Shown here piece by piece: positions 24,547 through 34,200 of a stretch of DNA of 64,000 bases; position 1 is the stretch's first letter, and every line of letters begins with the position of its first letter. A model generated the notes under the pieces. It had not been told where the DNA came from. It saw only the letters and a list, made by a program, of their open reading frames with translations, and did no database searches. This DNA is from DATMQA01 sp035566895 (GTDB taxonomy: Bacteria; Verrucomicrobiota; Verrucomicrobiia; Limisphaerales; UBA8199): contig DATMQA010000158.1 of assembly GCA_035566895.1 (NCBI GenBank), positions 1-64,000 on the forward strand. The letters run 5' to 3'. A program made the position numbers and the translations under genes.

Positions 24547-25537
24547 TTTTCGGGTCTTTCGTTCCTTGCACCGAATGCCTCAAGAGCGCGGCGAAGGTCG
24601 CCGCGTAGGGCTCGTGGAGCATGTTCGTGCCATCGCAGCCCTCCGGCCCGAAATACTTCCCGGTGTCCTGCGCAAGGGATGACCACTGCAGCAGCGCGCC
24701 GCGGGCGCACCGCCATTGCTGGCTCGGCCAGAACAGCTCCAAACGGCCCGGAAATGCGCGGGGCACATAGTGACGGATCGCGGCCAGCGTGGCGTGTCCC
24801 ACCTGGTCGCGCCAAGCCATCACAGGGTCCAGCGCAGAACGCCGCTGCGTGGCCCGCGCCGCCTTGAGATGGCGCCGTCGTTCGTCGATGTACGCCCACA
24901 GTTCCGCCGCCGATAGCGAGACCAGCGCGCGCGTGTGTCTGGCGACGCGCTCCGCCGCTTGCCCGAGGCGCAGGCGCAGTTGCGGTAGAAACCGGTAGGA
25001 AGTCGGAAATGGGCTGCCGAACAGGGCCAGAACACGAATCTCGGCGCCGTCCCGGAGAAGCTGCCGCGCCAGTTCGAAAGCAATCGTCCCGCCCGCGCAA
25101 TAGCCAGCAATGGCGCACGGCCCGTCCGGCCGGACCGCGCGGATTTGGCCCGCGAAATAGGCGGCCAGGTCCTCGACGCGCGTCAGCGGCTCGTGGTTGC
25201 CGTCCAGCCCGGGCGGTTGCAAGCCAAAAAACGGCTGCTCGGCGCCCAGGTGCCGCGCGAGGGTGCGGAAACAGAATACGTCGCCATTGTGTCCAGCCAC
25301 GGCGAAAACGGGAATGTTGGTCCCGCGCGGCTCGATTGGCACGATGGCGCGCTGCTGCTGGGCGAGGGATCCAGCCGAACGCAGGAAGCTCAGAATCTCG
25401 TTCTTGCGCTGCCGCATTTCGTCGCGGAGCTCGGTCGTCAGCGCGCCGACTGGGGCGCTGCATCGTAACCGGTCGCCCTCCGCCCACACCTGGATGTCGC
25501 GGTCGCGCAGCATCACGAGAAAGTCCAGAACTTTCAT
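24386..25537 (-). CDS. TubC-type docking domain fused to thioesterase
   Basis: 383 residues. Residues 1-53 (MKVLDFLVMLRDRDIQVWAE...LTTELRDEMRQRKNEILSFLR) are a TubC N-terminal docking domain, normally found on NRPS/PKS megasynthases. Residues about 62-325 are an alpha/beta-hydrolase thioesterase for releasing or editing peptides. The nucleophile elbow reads AGYCAGG with Cys147 where Ser is usual; His308 is in NMLHEPY. The usual Asp after the next strand seems replaced (ALFGSPF, Gly174). The start overlaps the stop of the upstream NRPS as ATGA, implying translational coupling. The last ~55 residues are low-complexity and antisense to the plus-strand NRPS carrier domain, so the original stop was probably lost. 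Confidence 0.85.
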   Translation of the reverse strand: MKVLDFLVMLRDRDIQVWAEGDRLRCSAPVGALTTELRDEMRQRKNEILSFLRSAGSLAQQQRAIVPIEPRGTNIPVFAVAGHNGDVFCFRTLARHLGAEQPFFGLQPPGLDGNHEPLTRVEDLAAYFAGQIRAVRPDGPCAIAGYCAGGTIAFELARQLLRDGAEIRVLALFGSPFPTSYRFLPQLRLRLGQAAERVARHTRALVSLSAAELWAYIDERRRHLKAARATQRRSALDPVMAWRDQVGHATLAAIRHYVPRAFPGRLELFWPSQQWRCARGALLQWSSLAQDTGKYFGPEGCDGTNMLHEPYAATFAALLRHSVQGTKDPKITLPQPALHASRDSLHKTPAEPRQFSPPIQPRSANQTTPATAIRSETCPTHAS

Positions 25538-28500
25538 ACCTCAACCTCCTCCCGAGCACCCACCGCCTCAACTGGCGCCTTCGCCGTGACCGACCACGAC
25601 ATCGCGTCGATGGCTTCGGCCAGCCCAGCGACGGTCGGACGCTCGAACAGGTTCTTCAGCGGCAGGTCCACTCCGAAATGGGCGCGGACACGGCGGACGA
25701 GCTGCATGGCGAGTAAGGAATGTCCGCCGGATTCGAAAAAATTGTCCCGCCGGCCCACGCGCTGAACCCCCAGCAACTCGCCCCACAGGCCGGCCAGCGT
25801 CTCTTCCACCGGGGTTGCGGGCGGCTCGAAATCGCTCTCGTTTTCGGCAATGTCATTCTCCGGCGGCGGTAACGCATTCCGATCGGTTTTTCTGTTGGGT
25901 GTTTGGGGAAACGCGGTCATGAACACAACCTGCGCCGGCACCATGTGCTCGGGCATTCTCTCCTGAGCATACTGGCGCAACTGGCGTCGGCTCGGGTGTT
26001 GTCCTTCGCGCGGGATGACGTAAGCCACCAATCGCCTGTCCCCATTGCCCGCGTTCCTGGCGACGACCACACTTTCGCGCACAGCGGGGTGCTCGTTGAG
26101 CAACGCTTCAATCTCCCCGAGTTCAACGCGATGACCGCGGATCTTAACTTGATGATCCATTCGTCCCAGGATTTCGATGTTGCCGTCTGGTAGATAACGC
26201 GCGAGGTCCCCGGTGCGATATAGCCGATGCGCGCCGTCGTCCCGGAATGGGTTGCGCAGGAACCGTTCGGCGGTCAACTCGGGCCGGCCGAGATACCCGC
26301 GCGCAACCCCGGCGCCCCCGATCATCAACTCGCCGGCGATCCCTGCCGGCACAGGCGCCAGGGTTTGGTCCAGGATATAAATTTGGGTATTGGCAATAGG
26401 GCGGCCGATTGGAACGCTGTTGGGCTCCGCCGGCAACTGGTACGTGCTGGACCAAATGGTGGTCTCGGTCGGCCCGTACATATTGATGATATCGCCCTCC
26501 ACTATTTTGCGAAGCTGCTTGCCGAGTGCTACGGGAAACGCTTCGCCCCCGAGCACCAGCGTCTCCAACCGGCCAAACGCGTTTTGGCTTCTCTCGTCCA
26601 GAAGCAACAGACCGGCCATCGACGGCGTGCACTGCAAATGCGTGACGCCATGTCGTTGAATTAACGCCGGAATGGAATAATCCTCCGGCTCGATTTCCGA
26701 AACCTTGCTGACCGCTTGTCGAAGCAGGTCGAGGTCCTTCAAGTGCTCCAACACCACCTCCGGGCTGACTCCAAAATCAATGAGACACGCGACTTCGTCT
26801 ATATCATTTGCCCGCAATCCTTCGATGATTCTTGCGCAGGCCTCGGGCGTGCCAAACAGGCCGCCGGTCTCGAAATACCTGTCAAAGGCATGTTCCACGA
26901 GCGCGTCCATCTCTTCTTTCGGCAACGCGCTGAAATCCACCTCGTCCTTTGCTGCTGATTGATGCTTGAAGGCGGAGAATGCCCAGCCATAGCTTTTGAT
27001 CAAATCGGCCGACTTGCGAAGATATTCGACGAGCGGCTCCCGGACGGTCGCTTTGACCGACTCGACGCTTTGGCCCACAAAAGTGTGAAGCATCAAGGTG
27101 ACATGGCCGCGTCCGCTGTATCCGGCCCGCTCCCAGGCTTGGCGGTAAAGAGCCACCTTTTGGCTCACCTCTTCCATACTTTGGCCGAGGAGGTGGGTCA
27201 GCAGGTGGGTCCCGAGGCGGCCCGCTTCCGCGAACGTTTCGGGATTGCCGGCCGCCGTCAACCACAACGGCAGTTCCTTTTGAACCGGCCGGGGGAAGAT
27301 CTTCACCGACACCATTTTGCCCAACGGACCGGGCATATCCACACGTTCGCCGCGCCACAGGCGGCGAACGATATCAAGGTGTTGAAACATGATCTCCTTG
27401 CGGTTGCCGTAAGAGGCGGGGCTGACCGTGAAGTCCTCCGGCATCCAACCGGACGCGAAGGAAATAGCCACCCTCCCGTTCGACAGGTTGTCCACAACGG
27501 ACCATTCTTCGGCAATTCGAATGGGCGAATGCAGTGGAGCGACCACGCTGCCGGAGCGGATTTGGACCCGCCGGGTGATCATCGCAAGGGCGGCGCTGGT
27601 TACCGAGGGGTTTGGATACAACCCGCCGAATTCGTGAAAATGCCTCTCCGGAGTCCATACCGCGACAAATCCGTGTTCGTCCGCAAACCGGGCACCCTCG
27701 GTGAGCAGCCGATAGGCGCCGCCCGGACCGCCGTTTTGATCCGACGAAAAGTAGAAAAGACTGAATTCCATTGGGAGCCTTGAAGGAGCTCTGCCTTTCA
27801 CATCGGAGGGGCTCGGAGCTTCATCGCCCGCATAGAGCACAACTTTGAGACCTCGGGCTAACGTCCAGAACAGCTCGAGCACAGAGATATCGAACGACGG
27901 GCTTGTCACCGCGAGCCAGGTCGAACCCGGGCCGTGCCGGATGCGAGCGTCCATCCCTGCGAAAAAATTGAGCACGTTCCCGTGTTCGACCATTACCCCC
28001 TTGGGCCTCCCGGTCGATCCGGAGGTGTATATCACATAAGCCAGATGACCGGGCTCAACGCCCCGATTCACATTTTCGACGGGTTCGGCTCCTATTAAAG
28101 ACCAGTCCGTGTCCAGGCGCACGCGTTGCTCCCCGCCAGGAGGCAACCCTGCCACCAAGTGCTCCTGGGTCAGCAGCACTCTGACTTGGGCATCCTTAAT
28201 CATGAAGGCGAGCCGCTCGGGAGGATACGCCGGATCAAGCGGCAGATACGCGCCCCCCGCCTTGAGTATCCCCAACAGGCCCACCAACATCTCCAGTGAC
28301 CGGTTGGTGCAGATGCCGACCAGGACCTCCGGGCCCACACCAAGCTCGGAAAGGTAGGACGCGACCTGGTTCGCGCGCGCATTCAGTTCCGCATAGGTAA
28401 GCTGCCGTCCCCTGCAGATGACTGCTGCCGCCTCGGGAGTCTTCTGCGCCTGGGCTTCAATGAGATGGTGAATGCAAGCCGCTTTGGGGACCTCGGTCCC

Positions 28501-29277
28501 GGTTTGATTCCACTCCTCCAACACCTGCCGCAGTTCAGCCCCGCTGAGCAGCGTCAACCGGTCGAGAGTGGTGTGGGGGTCGGCCGCCATCGCTGCCAGC
28601 AAGTTCCCGAGATGTGCCGCCACGCGGTCCACCATCGCGGAATCCAAAAGCTCCGCGTCATAATCCCAACTCAGCGCCAGCCCATTGTCCGCTTCGCGGG
28701 CGTGCAACACCAGAGCGCAAGTCATGAACTGTTCCGCCCAAGCCGATTCAACCATGCGCGAGAGACCGGCGGGGTCATGGCCCGGCTCCAGATAGATGAA
28801 GGCCACGTTGAACAGGCCCCCCTCCCGCGCGCCCGGTTCATATCCCAGCATCTCGAGCACAGCACGGAAGGGCAGCCCCAGATGCTGACACGCCTCGCGG
28901 ACAGTCGCGGCGACTTCGGACACCAAGTCCTCAACCGAGCTTTGGCCCGCCAGCCGTGACCGCAAGCCCACGAGCTCATGCCGCGCCGGGTGTGAATCCG
29001 AGCTGAGCAAAGCACCGACGATAAGATCCGTTTGGCCCGTGTATCGGAACAGGAGGGTTTTGAGCGCGGCCAGCAGCGCCGCCTGGGGCCCGGCGCCTGC
29101 GCTTAACGCGAGCTTCTTGATGCCGAGCCAAACCTCCGGGTGGAGCTTCGTCGAGAGCCTCTCCCGGAGGAAAGAGGAAACCGGTGGACGTTCCTTGCCC
29201 CAAGGCAGCTTCGGAGGAGGAGGAGGCTGCGATAACTGCGTCTGCCAATACGCCTTCTGCTGGTCAATTCCGTTCAT
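25534..29277 (-). CDS. NRPS: half condensation domain, A domain with embedded luciferase-like monooxygenase, carrier
   Basis: 1,247 residues. Residues 1-250 match only the C-terminal half of a condensation domain (KAYWQTQLSQ, SAGAGPQAALLAALKTLLFRY); no HHxxxDG is present. The A domain starts about 265, with YTSGSTGRPKG near 417. At about 503-850 it is interrupted by a bacterial luciferase-like FMN monooxygenase domain (FSLFYFSSDQ, FVAVWTPERHFHEFGG, IRSGSVVAPLHSPIRIAEEW, FASGWMPEDF), then resumes (INMYGPTETT near 932) to Lys1130. The carrier has Ser1187 (ESGGHSLLA). Pocket residues read D-I-L-Q-V-G-M-I-W-K, close to a glycine-type code. It ends REEVEV, and the stop overlaps the thioesterase start. 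It likely activates and oxidises one amino acid. Confidence 0.9.
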   Translation of the reverse strand: MNGIDQQKAYWQTQLSQPPPPPKLPWGKERPPVSSFLRERLSTKLHPEVWLGIKKLALSAGAGPQAALLAALKTLLFRYTGQTDLIVGALLSSDSHPARHELVGLRSRLAGQSSVEDLVSEVAATVREACQHLGLPFRAVLEMLGYEPGAREGGLFNVAFIYLEPGHDPAGLSRMVESAWAEQFMTCALVLHAREADNGLALSWDYDAELLDSAMVDRVAAHLGNLLAAMAADPHTTLDRLTLLSGAELRQVLEEWNQTGTEVPKAACIHHLIEAQAQKTPEAAAVICRGRQLTYAELNARANQVASYLSELGVGPEVLVGICTNRSLEMLVGLLGILKAGGAYLPLDPAYPPERLAFMIKDAQVRVLLTQEHLVAGLPPGGEQRVRLDTDWSLIGAEPVENVNRGVEPGHLAYVIYTSGSTGRPKGVMVEHGNVLNFFAGMDARIRHGPGSTWLAVTSPSFDISVLELFWTLARGLKVVLYAGDEAPSPSDVKGRAPSRLPMEFSLFYFSSDQNGGPGGAYRLLTEGARFADEHGFVAVWTPERHFHEFGGLYPNPSVTSAALAMITRRVQIRSGSVVAPLHSPIRIAEEWSVVDNLSNGRVAISFASGWMPEDFTVSPASYGNRKEIMFQHLDIVRRLWRGERVDMPGPLGKMVSVKIFPRPVQKELPLWLTAAGNPETFAEAGRLGTHLLTHLLGQSMEEVSQKVALYRQAWERAGYSGRGHVTLMLHTFVGQSVESVKATVREPLVEYLRKSADLIKSYGWAFSAFKHQSAAKDEVDFSALPKEEMDALVEHAFDRYFETGGLFGTPEACARIIEGLRANDIDEVACLIDFGVSPEVVLEHLKDLDLLRQAVSKVSEIEPEDYSIPALIQRHGVTHLQCTPSMAGLLLLDERSQNAFGRLETLVLGGEAFPVALGKQLRKIVEGDIINMYGPTETTIWSSTYQLPAEPNSVPIGRPIANTQIYILDQTLAPVPAGIAGELMIGGAGVARGYLGRPELTAERFLRNPFRDDGAHRLYRTGDLARYLPDGNIEILGRMDHQVKIRGHRVELGEIEALLNEHPAVRESVVVARNAGNGDRRLVAYVIPREGQHPSRRQLRQYAQERMPEHMVPAQVVFMTAFPQTPNRKTDRNALPPPENDIAENESDFEPPATPVEETLAGLWGELLGVQRVGRRDNFFESGGHSLLAMQLVRRVRAHFGVDLPLKNLFERPTVAGLAEAIDAMSWSVTAKAPVEAVGAREEVEV
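26728..27771 (-). other. Embedded luciferase-like monooxygenase domain
   Basis: Residues about 503-850 of the NRPS at 25534-29277. It has the TIM-barrel luciferase-like pattern of the natural-product LLM family that is known to be inserted into A domains. It sits between the A4-type FDISVLELF segment and the A5 NMYGPTE region. It is predicted to use reduced FMN and oxygen on the carrier-bound residue; the reaction outcome is not deducible. Confidence 0.82.
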
Positions 29278-29356
29278 AATGCGAGGTTCGATCCGTTTGG
29301 CTGTCAGTCAGTCAGGAGGAAGCGGTCGCTGCTACAGGCCATCGGCTCGAAGAGTT

Positions 29357-31177
29357 TCACCCGGCCAACGCAGTTGCAGGCTGCCTTTGGCTCTCCCGCC
29401 GGTCCCGGAACTCACGCGCCGGTTCGACCAAATAGTCTGCAAGCACCAACGCGTCCAAATGGGCATTCCTGAAAGTATTAATCGCCTCACGGGGTGTGCA
29501 CACAATCGGCTCTCCTTTTACATTGAACGAAGTGTTGAGGACGATCGGCAGGCCCGTGACTCGTTCGAAGGCATTCAACAGTTTCCACAGCCTAGGGTTG
29601 TGTTGCGCGGATACAGTCTGCACGCGGGCGGACCCATCCACGTGAGTAATCGCCGGGAGACTTTGCCGGTAAGCGGGAAGAACGTGCGTGACATAGAGCA
29701 TGTGGGCAAAGTCGTCCTCCTCACCCGGGGCGATATCAAAATACCGCCTCGCCGCCTCGCTCGTGACGACCGGAGCAAAAGGTCGAAACCCCTCCCTTTT
29801 CTTCACCAGGTTGTTAACGCGATCCCGCATGCCGGGGTCGCGCGGGTCCGCCAGAATGCTGCGGCTTCCCAGCGCGCGAGGCCCAAATTCCATGCGGCCT
29901 TGAAACCAGGCGATGATCTCCCCCGCGGCGAGGCGCTCTGCGACTTGCTGGCAAAGTTCGTCGAAAGAGCCCGCTTTTGACCACGCACAATCCACCTGGT
30001 CATCGAGCGCGTGCCGAATTTCGCTCTCCCCAAATTCCGGGCCCCATAAGGGCACCTCCATTTGCCGCGGTTTGAAGCCCGGCTCGTGCAGCTTCTGCGC
30101 GAAAAGTGCCGCACCTAAGGCACATCCATCGTCCCCCGCCGCCGGTTGAACAAACATGCGGTCAAACAGGCAGCTCCTCCGCAGCACACCATTGACGGAG
30201 CAATTCAACGCAACCCCCCCGGCCATGCAGAGGTGACGCTGGCCGGTTTCGCGTTTGAAATGCCGCAGGATATGCAGTTGGCACGCCTGGAGCACCGCCT
30301 GCAGGGCCGCGGCGATATCCTTTTGGTCCTGAGTGATCTCGCTATCCGGCTCGCGGGGTGGGCCGAAGCGTTCGGTTAAGACCCGTAGCACCCCTGCATG
30401 AGTTTCCTTTTCCACTGGTGTCCTGTCGTTGGCAAAGGTGGGAATGACATAGCTCCCGTCATCCTTCAGGCTGACCAACTCCATCACCTTGTCGAAGTGA
30501 CGTCTTGGATTGCCATACGGCGCCAGCCCCATCACTTTGTATTCGTCCATGTTCATGTAGAAGCCCAGGTAGAGCGTGAAAACGCCGTACAAAATCCCCA
30601 GCGAATGGAAGGCCGGCACCTGCTTCAAAATCCGGATTTCCTTCCCCTGCCCGAGCGCAACCGTCATGCTGTGCACTTCTCCCATGCCGTCACTCACCAG
30701 GATCAGCGCCTCCTCAAAGCCGCTCAGATAATAGGCGCTGGCCGCGTGCGCCAGATGGTGCGGCACCGCGATGAACTTCCTGTCCCAGTCCACAGCGGGA
30801 AAATAATGGTTCAGGTGACGCTTTTGGGCCTCCGGCGAATACAACTCTTCGTACTGCATTCGCGCATAATCCGGCTCCTGGAAGGCGGATTGAAACGGTT
30901 CGTAGGCGAATCCATGAGCCAGGAAATCGACTTCACTGATTTTGATGCCTCCCGCCTCCAGACAGCATTGCATTGCCCGCACAGGGAAATCCCCCGTGGC
31001 CTTGTCCCGCGTGAATCGCTCCTCGGCTGCGGCCGCGACCACCCCGCCGGCATTCACCAGCGCGGCGGCAGAGTCGAAGCCCTGATTGATCCGATACTGC
31101 CGTTGGGACAACCCCGGGAATTCCCGCACTTTAAACGCAACGTTCTGATGCACCCCGCTGATTCCGATAATATTCAT
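29357..31177 (-). CDS. Carbamoyltransferase (NodU/CmcH family)
   Basis: 606 residues, normal for the family. The enzyme transfers a carbamoyl group from carbamoyl phosphate, through carbamoyl-adenylate, to a hydroxyl on a sugar or natural product. The N-terminal Kae1-like ATPase fold has MNIIGISGVHQNVAF, AAAEERFTRDK, VPHHLAHAASAYYLSGF with metal-binding His residues, and VSDGMGE. The C-terminal domain has LCMAGGVALNCSVNG, FVQPAAGDDGCALGAA, WFQGRMEFGPRALGSRSI and VLNTSFNVKGEPIVCTP. It lies between two NRPS genes in the same direction, so the likely substrate is the peptide product or a sugar made by the adjacent EPS genes. Confidence 0.92.
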   Translation of the reverse strand: MNIIGISGVHQNVAFKVREFPGLSQRQYRINQGFDSAAALVNAGGVVAAAAEERFTRDKATGDFPVRAMQCCLEAGGIKISEVDFLAHGFAYEPFQSAFQEPDYARMQYEELYSPEAQKRHLNHYFPAVDWDRKFIAVPHHLAHAASAYYLSGFEEALILVSDGMGEVHSMTVALGQGKEIRILKQVPAFHSLGILYGVFTLYLGFYMNMDEYKVMGLAPYGNPRRHFDKVMELVSLKDDGSYVIPTFANDRTPVEKETHAGVLRVLTERFGPPREPDSEITQDQKDIAAALQAVLQACQLHILRHFKRETGQRHLCMAGGVALNCSVNGVLRRSCLFDRMFVQPAAGDDGCALGAALFAQKLHEPGFKPRQMEVPLWGPEFGESEIRHALDDQVDCAWSKAGSFDELCQQVAERLAAGEIIAWFQGRMEFGPRALGSRSILADPRDPGMRDRVNNLVKKREGFRPFAPVVTSEAARRYFDIAPGEEDDFAHMLYVTHVLPAYRQSLPAITHVDGSARVQTVSAQHNPRLWKLLNAFERVTGLPIVLNTSFNVKGEPIVCTPREAINTFRNAHLDALVLADYLVEPAREFRDRRESQRQPATALAG

Positions 31178-31252
31178 TTGGACCCCCAGGTTTGATTCTC
31201 TTCCACTTTAGCCACCATGGTCTCCTGTCCTCTTCCTATTAACGTTAGATCT

Positions 31253-34200
31253 TCACATCTCGATTTCTTCCCGGCGGTCGGCGCCGCGGCCGCGGGTGGG
31301 CGCCTTGGACTTCTCCAGCCAGCGCAGCTCGTCCACTGCCTCCGCCAACTTGGCCGGCGTCGGCCGTTCGAAAAGCAGGCGCAGTGGCAGGTTAAAGCCC
31401 GACGCGGCCCGAAGCCTGAACATGAGCCGGGCCGCCATGAGCGAATGGCCTCCCAGGTCGAAGAAATTACTCAACACTCCGAAATCCGAGCGACCCAGCA
31501 CATCCCGGAACGCATCCATAACCAACTCTTCGGCGGGAGTGTGCGGTGCGGCGAAGCCCGCCCCGATCTGTGATTCACTTTCCGGCATGGGCGCCGGCAG
31601 TGCATTGCGGTCGAGTTTGCCGTTGGGAGTCCGCGGCAGCGTCGGGACCATGACGAAGCGGCCGGGAACCATGTGCTCGGGCATGGCACTGCGCAAGCGG
31701 CCGCGCACCTGGTCGGCCAGGTCCGCAGCCGGATTCTCGGCGACGAGATAAGCAACCAGACCTTTGTCTCCCGGTTTGTCCTCGCGCGCGATGACCGCGA
31801 CCTCGCGGACGGCCGGGTGTTGGGCGATGCCGGCTTCGATCTCGCCCGGTTCGATGCGAAAGCCGCGCAATTTGATCTGGTTGTCTAAACGGCCAAGGTG
31901 TTCGATGGTGCCGTCGTGGCGCCACCGGGCGCGGTCGCCGGTGCGGTAAAGCATGGCCCTCGGAGCCACGACGAAGGGGTCGGGAATGAATCGCTCGGCG
32001 GTAAGCTCGGGCCGATGCCAGTAACCGAGACCGACGCCGTCGCCGCCGATGAACAGTTCGCCGGGGACGCCGATGGGGCACAAGTTCATTCGCGCATCAA
32101 GGATCCGCACCGTGGTATTGGCAATCGGTTTGCCAATGGTGTTCCACTTGGAAATGTCAGTGATGCAGGCGCAGGTGGACCACACCGTGGTCTCAGTAGG
32201 GCCAAACATGTTCCACAATTCGAAGCCGCGCGCAAGCAGTTGGTCGGCAAGGTCCTTGGGCAATGTTTCGCCGCCGACCAACGCTTTAAACGCGCCTTTG
32301 GGCCTCCACCGCGACTCTACAAGCATCCGCCAGGTGACCGGTGTGGCCTGCATGACTGTGGCATGGTGCTCTTGCAGCAGCCCGGCGAGGGCAACGCCGT
32401 CCAGCGTTTGCTCGCGAGACGCAATCACGACGTTGGCGCCGACCGCGAGCGGCAGCAGCAGTTCGAGCACGGCTATGTCGAAGGACAGCGTGGTGACGGC
32501 CACCAGCACGTCGTGGGCGGCAAGGCCGGGCTCGCGGGCCATGCTGATAAGAAAGTTGACCACCGCCCGGTGCGGGACAAGGACGCCTTTGGGCTCCCCG
32601 GTGGAACCGGAGGTGTAGATGACATACGCCGGGTCGTCGGGCCGCGCGGCATGGCCCTCCGCAGGCAGGTGTGAGTCCGGAGCCGAAGCGATGGCTTGGG
32701 CATCGGCATCGAGCAACGCCTGACGCTCGCGCGGCAGATTGAAGGAAGGTGCCAGCGCGGCCGTGGACACCAGCAGCGCCAGTTGCGCGTCATCCGCCAT
32801 GAAGCACAGACGGTCTCTCGGGAATGAAGGATCCAATGGCACATAAGCGGCGCCGGTTTTCAGGATGCCCAACAGCCCGACGAGCATCTCCAACGAGCGC
32901 TCCAGACAAATTCCCACCCGCGCTCCGGAACCCGCGCCCAACTCGCGCAAATGCTGAGCCAATTGATTGGAACGGCGGTTCAATTCCGCGTAAGAGAGCT
33001 GGTGCCGTTCAACGGTTACCGCCGTGCTAGCTGCGCTCCGTCCGGCCTGCGCTTCAAACAATTCGTGGACGAGCGAGTCCCGAGGGTAGTCCGCGGCGGT
33101 CTGGTTCCACTCCACCAGCAATTGCCGGCGTTCGGCCTCGGGGAGCAGCGGCAACTCCGACAGCCGGCGCTCGGGCGAAGCGGCCATTGCTTCGAGCAGC
33201 GAACGCCAGTGCATCGCCATTCGCGCGATGGTCGGCGCGTCGAATAGGTCAGTGGAGTATTCGAACACCGCGCCGAGCCCTTCGGCCGTTTCCTGCACCC
33301 GCAACGTGAGGTCAACGTGTGTTACGGCACGGTCGAGATCGATTGAACTTTGCGTCAGCCCCGCCAACTGCAGCGGCTGCACGGGCATATTCTCCAGCGA
33401 GAACATCACCTGAAAGAGCGGGTTGCGGCTCAAGTCGCGCTCGGGCTGCAGGTCCTCCACCAGCCGCTCGAACGGCAGCTCTTGGTGCTGAAAAGCGTCC
33501 AGGCAGACCCGGCGCAACCGGCGAAGGAACTCGCGGACAGGAGGATCGCCCGACAGCTCGACGCGCAACACCAGCGTGTTGACGAAACAACCCACCACGC
33601 CTTCGAACTCGGCACGAGTGCGGTTGGCCACAGGCGTGCCGATAAAAAAGTCCTCCTGCCCGCTGTAACGCGCAAGCAGCGCCGTAAATCCGGCCAGCAA
33701 TGGCATGAACAGCGTGGCCCTCTCGCGCCACGCAAACCGGCGCAGCGCCTCGACTAATGCCACGGGCAGCGTAAACGCATGCGTCGCTCCGGCGTTGCTC
33801 TCCGCGGCGGGACGCGACCGATCCGCAGGCAGTTCCAGCACCTGCGGCGCGCCGGCCAGCCGTGAACGCCAATGGTCCAGCAATTTTTTCAACACCTCGC
33901 CCCGCAGCCGGCGGCGCTGCCATCGAGCGAAGTCGCAGTATTGAACATCGAGTGGCGGCGGGACCAATGTTTCGCCCCGACAACCGCTCCCATAGAATTC
34001 GCCCAGCTCCCGGAACAAAATCCCCATGGACCACCCGTCCGAAATGATGTGATGCATCGCCAGCAGCAACACGTGGTGGTCGTCCGCCAGGCGGTAGAGA
34101 CGACCACGAAACAGCGGGCCCCGCGCCAAATCAAAGCCGCGCGCCGCTTCCTGCCGCAGCAACGCATCCAATCGCTCGCGAACTTTCACTTCGCCGCTCA

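Noticed and set aside
29278..29356. Missing N-terminal half of the condensation domain in the gap before the LLM-containing NRPS
   Set aside because: The 79-base gap is too short, and the carbamoyltransferase gene follows, so the half domain is truly truncated here.
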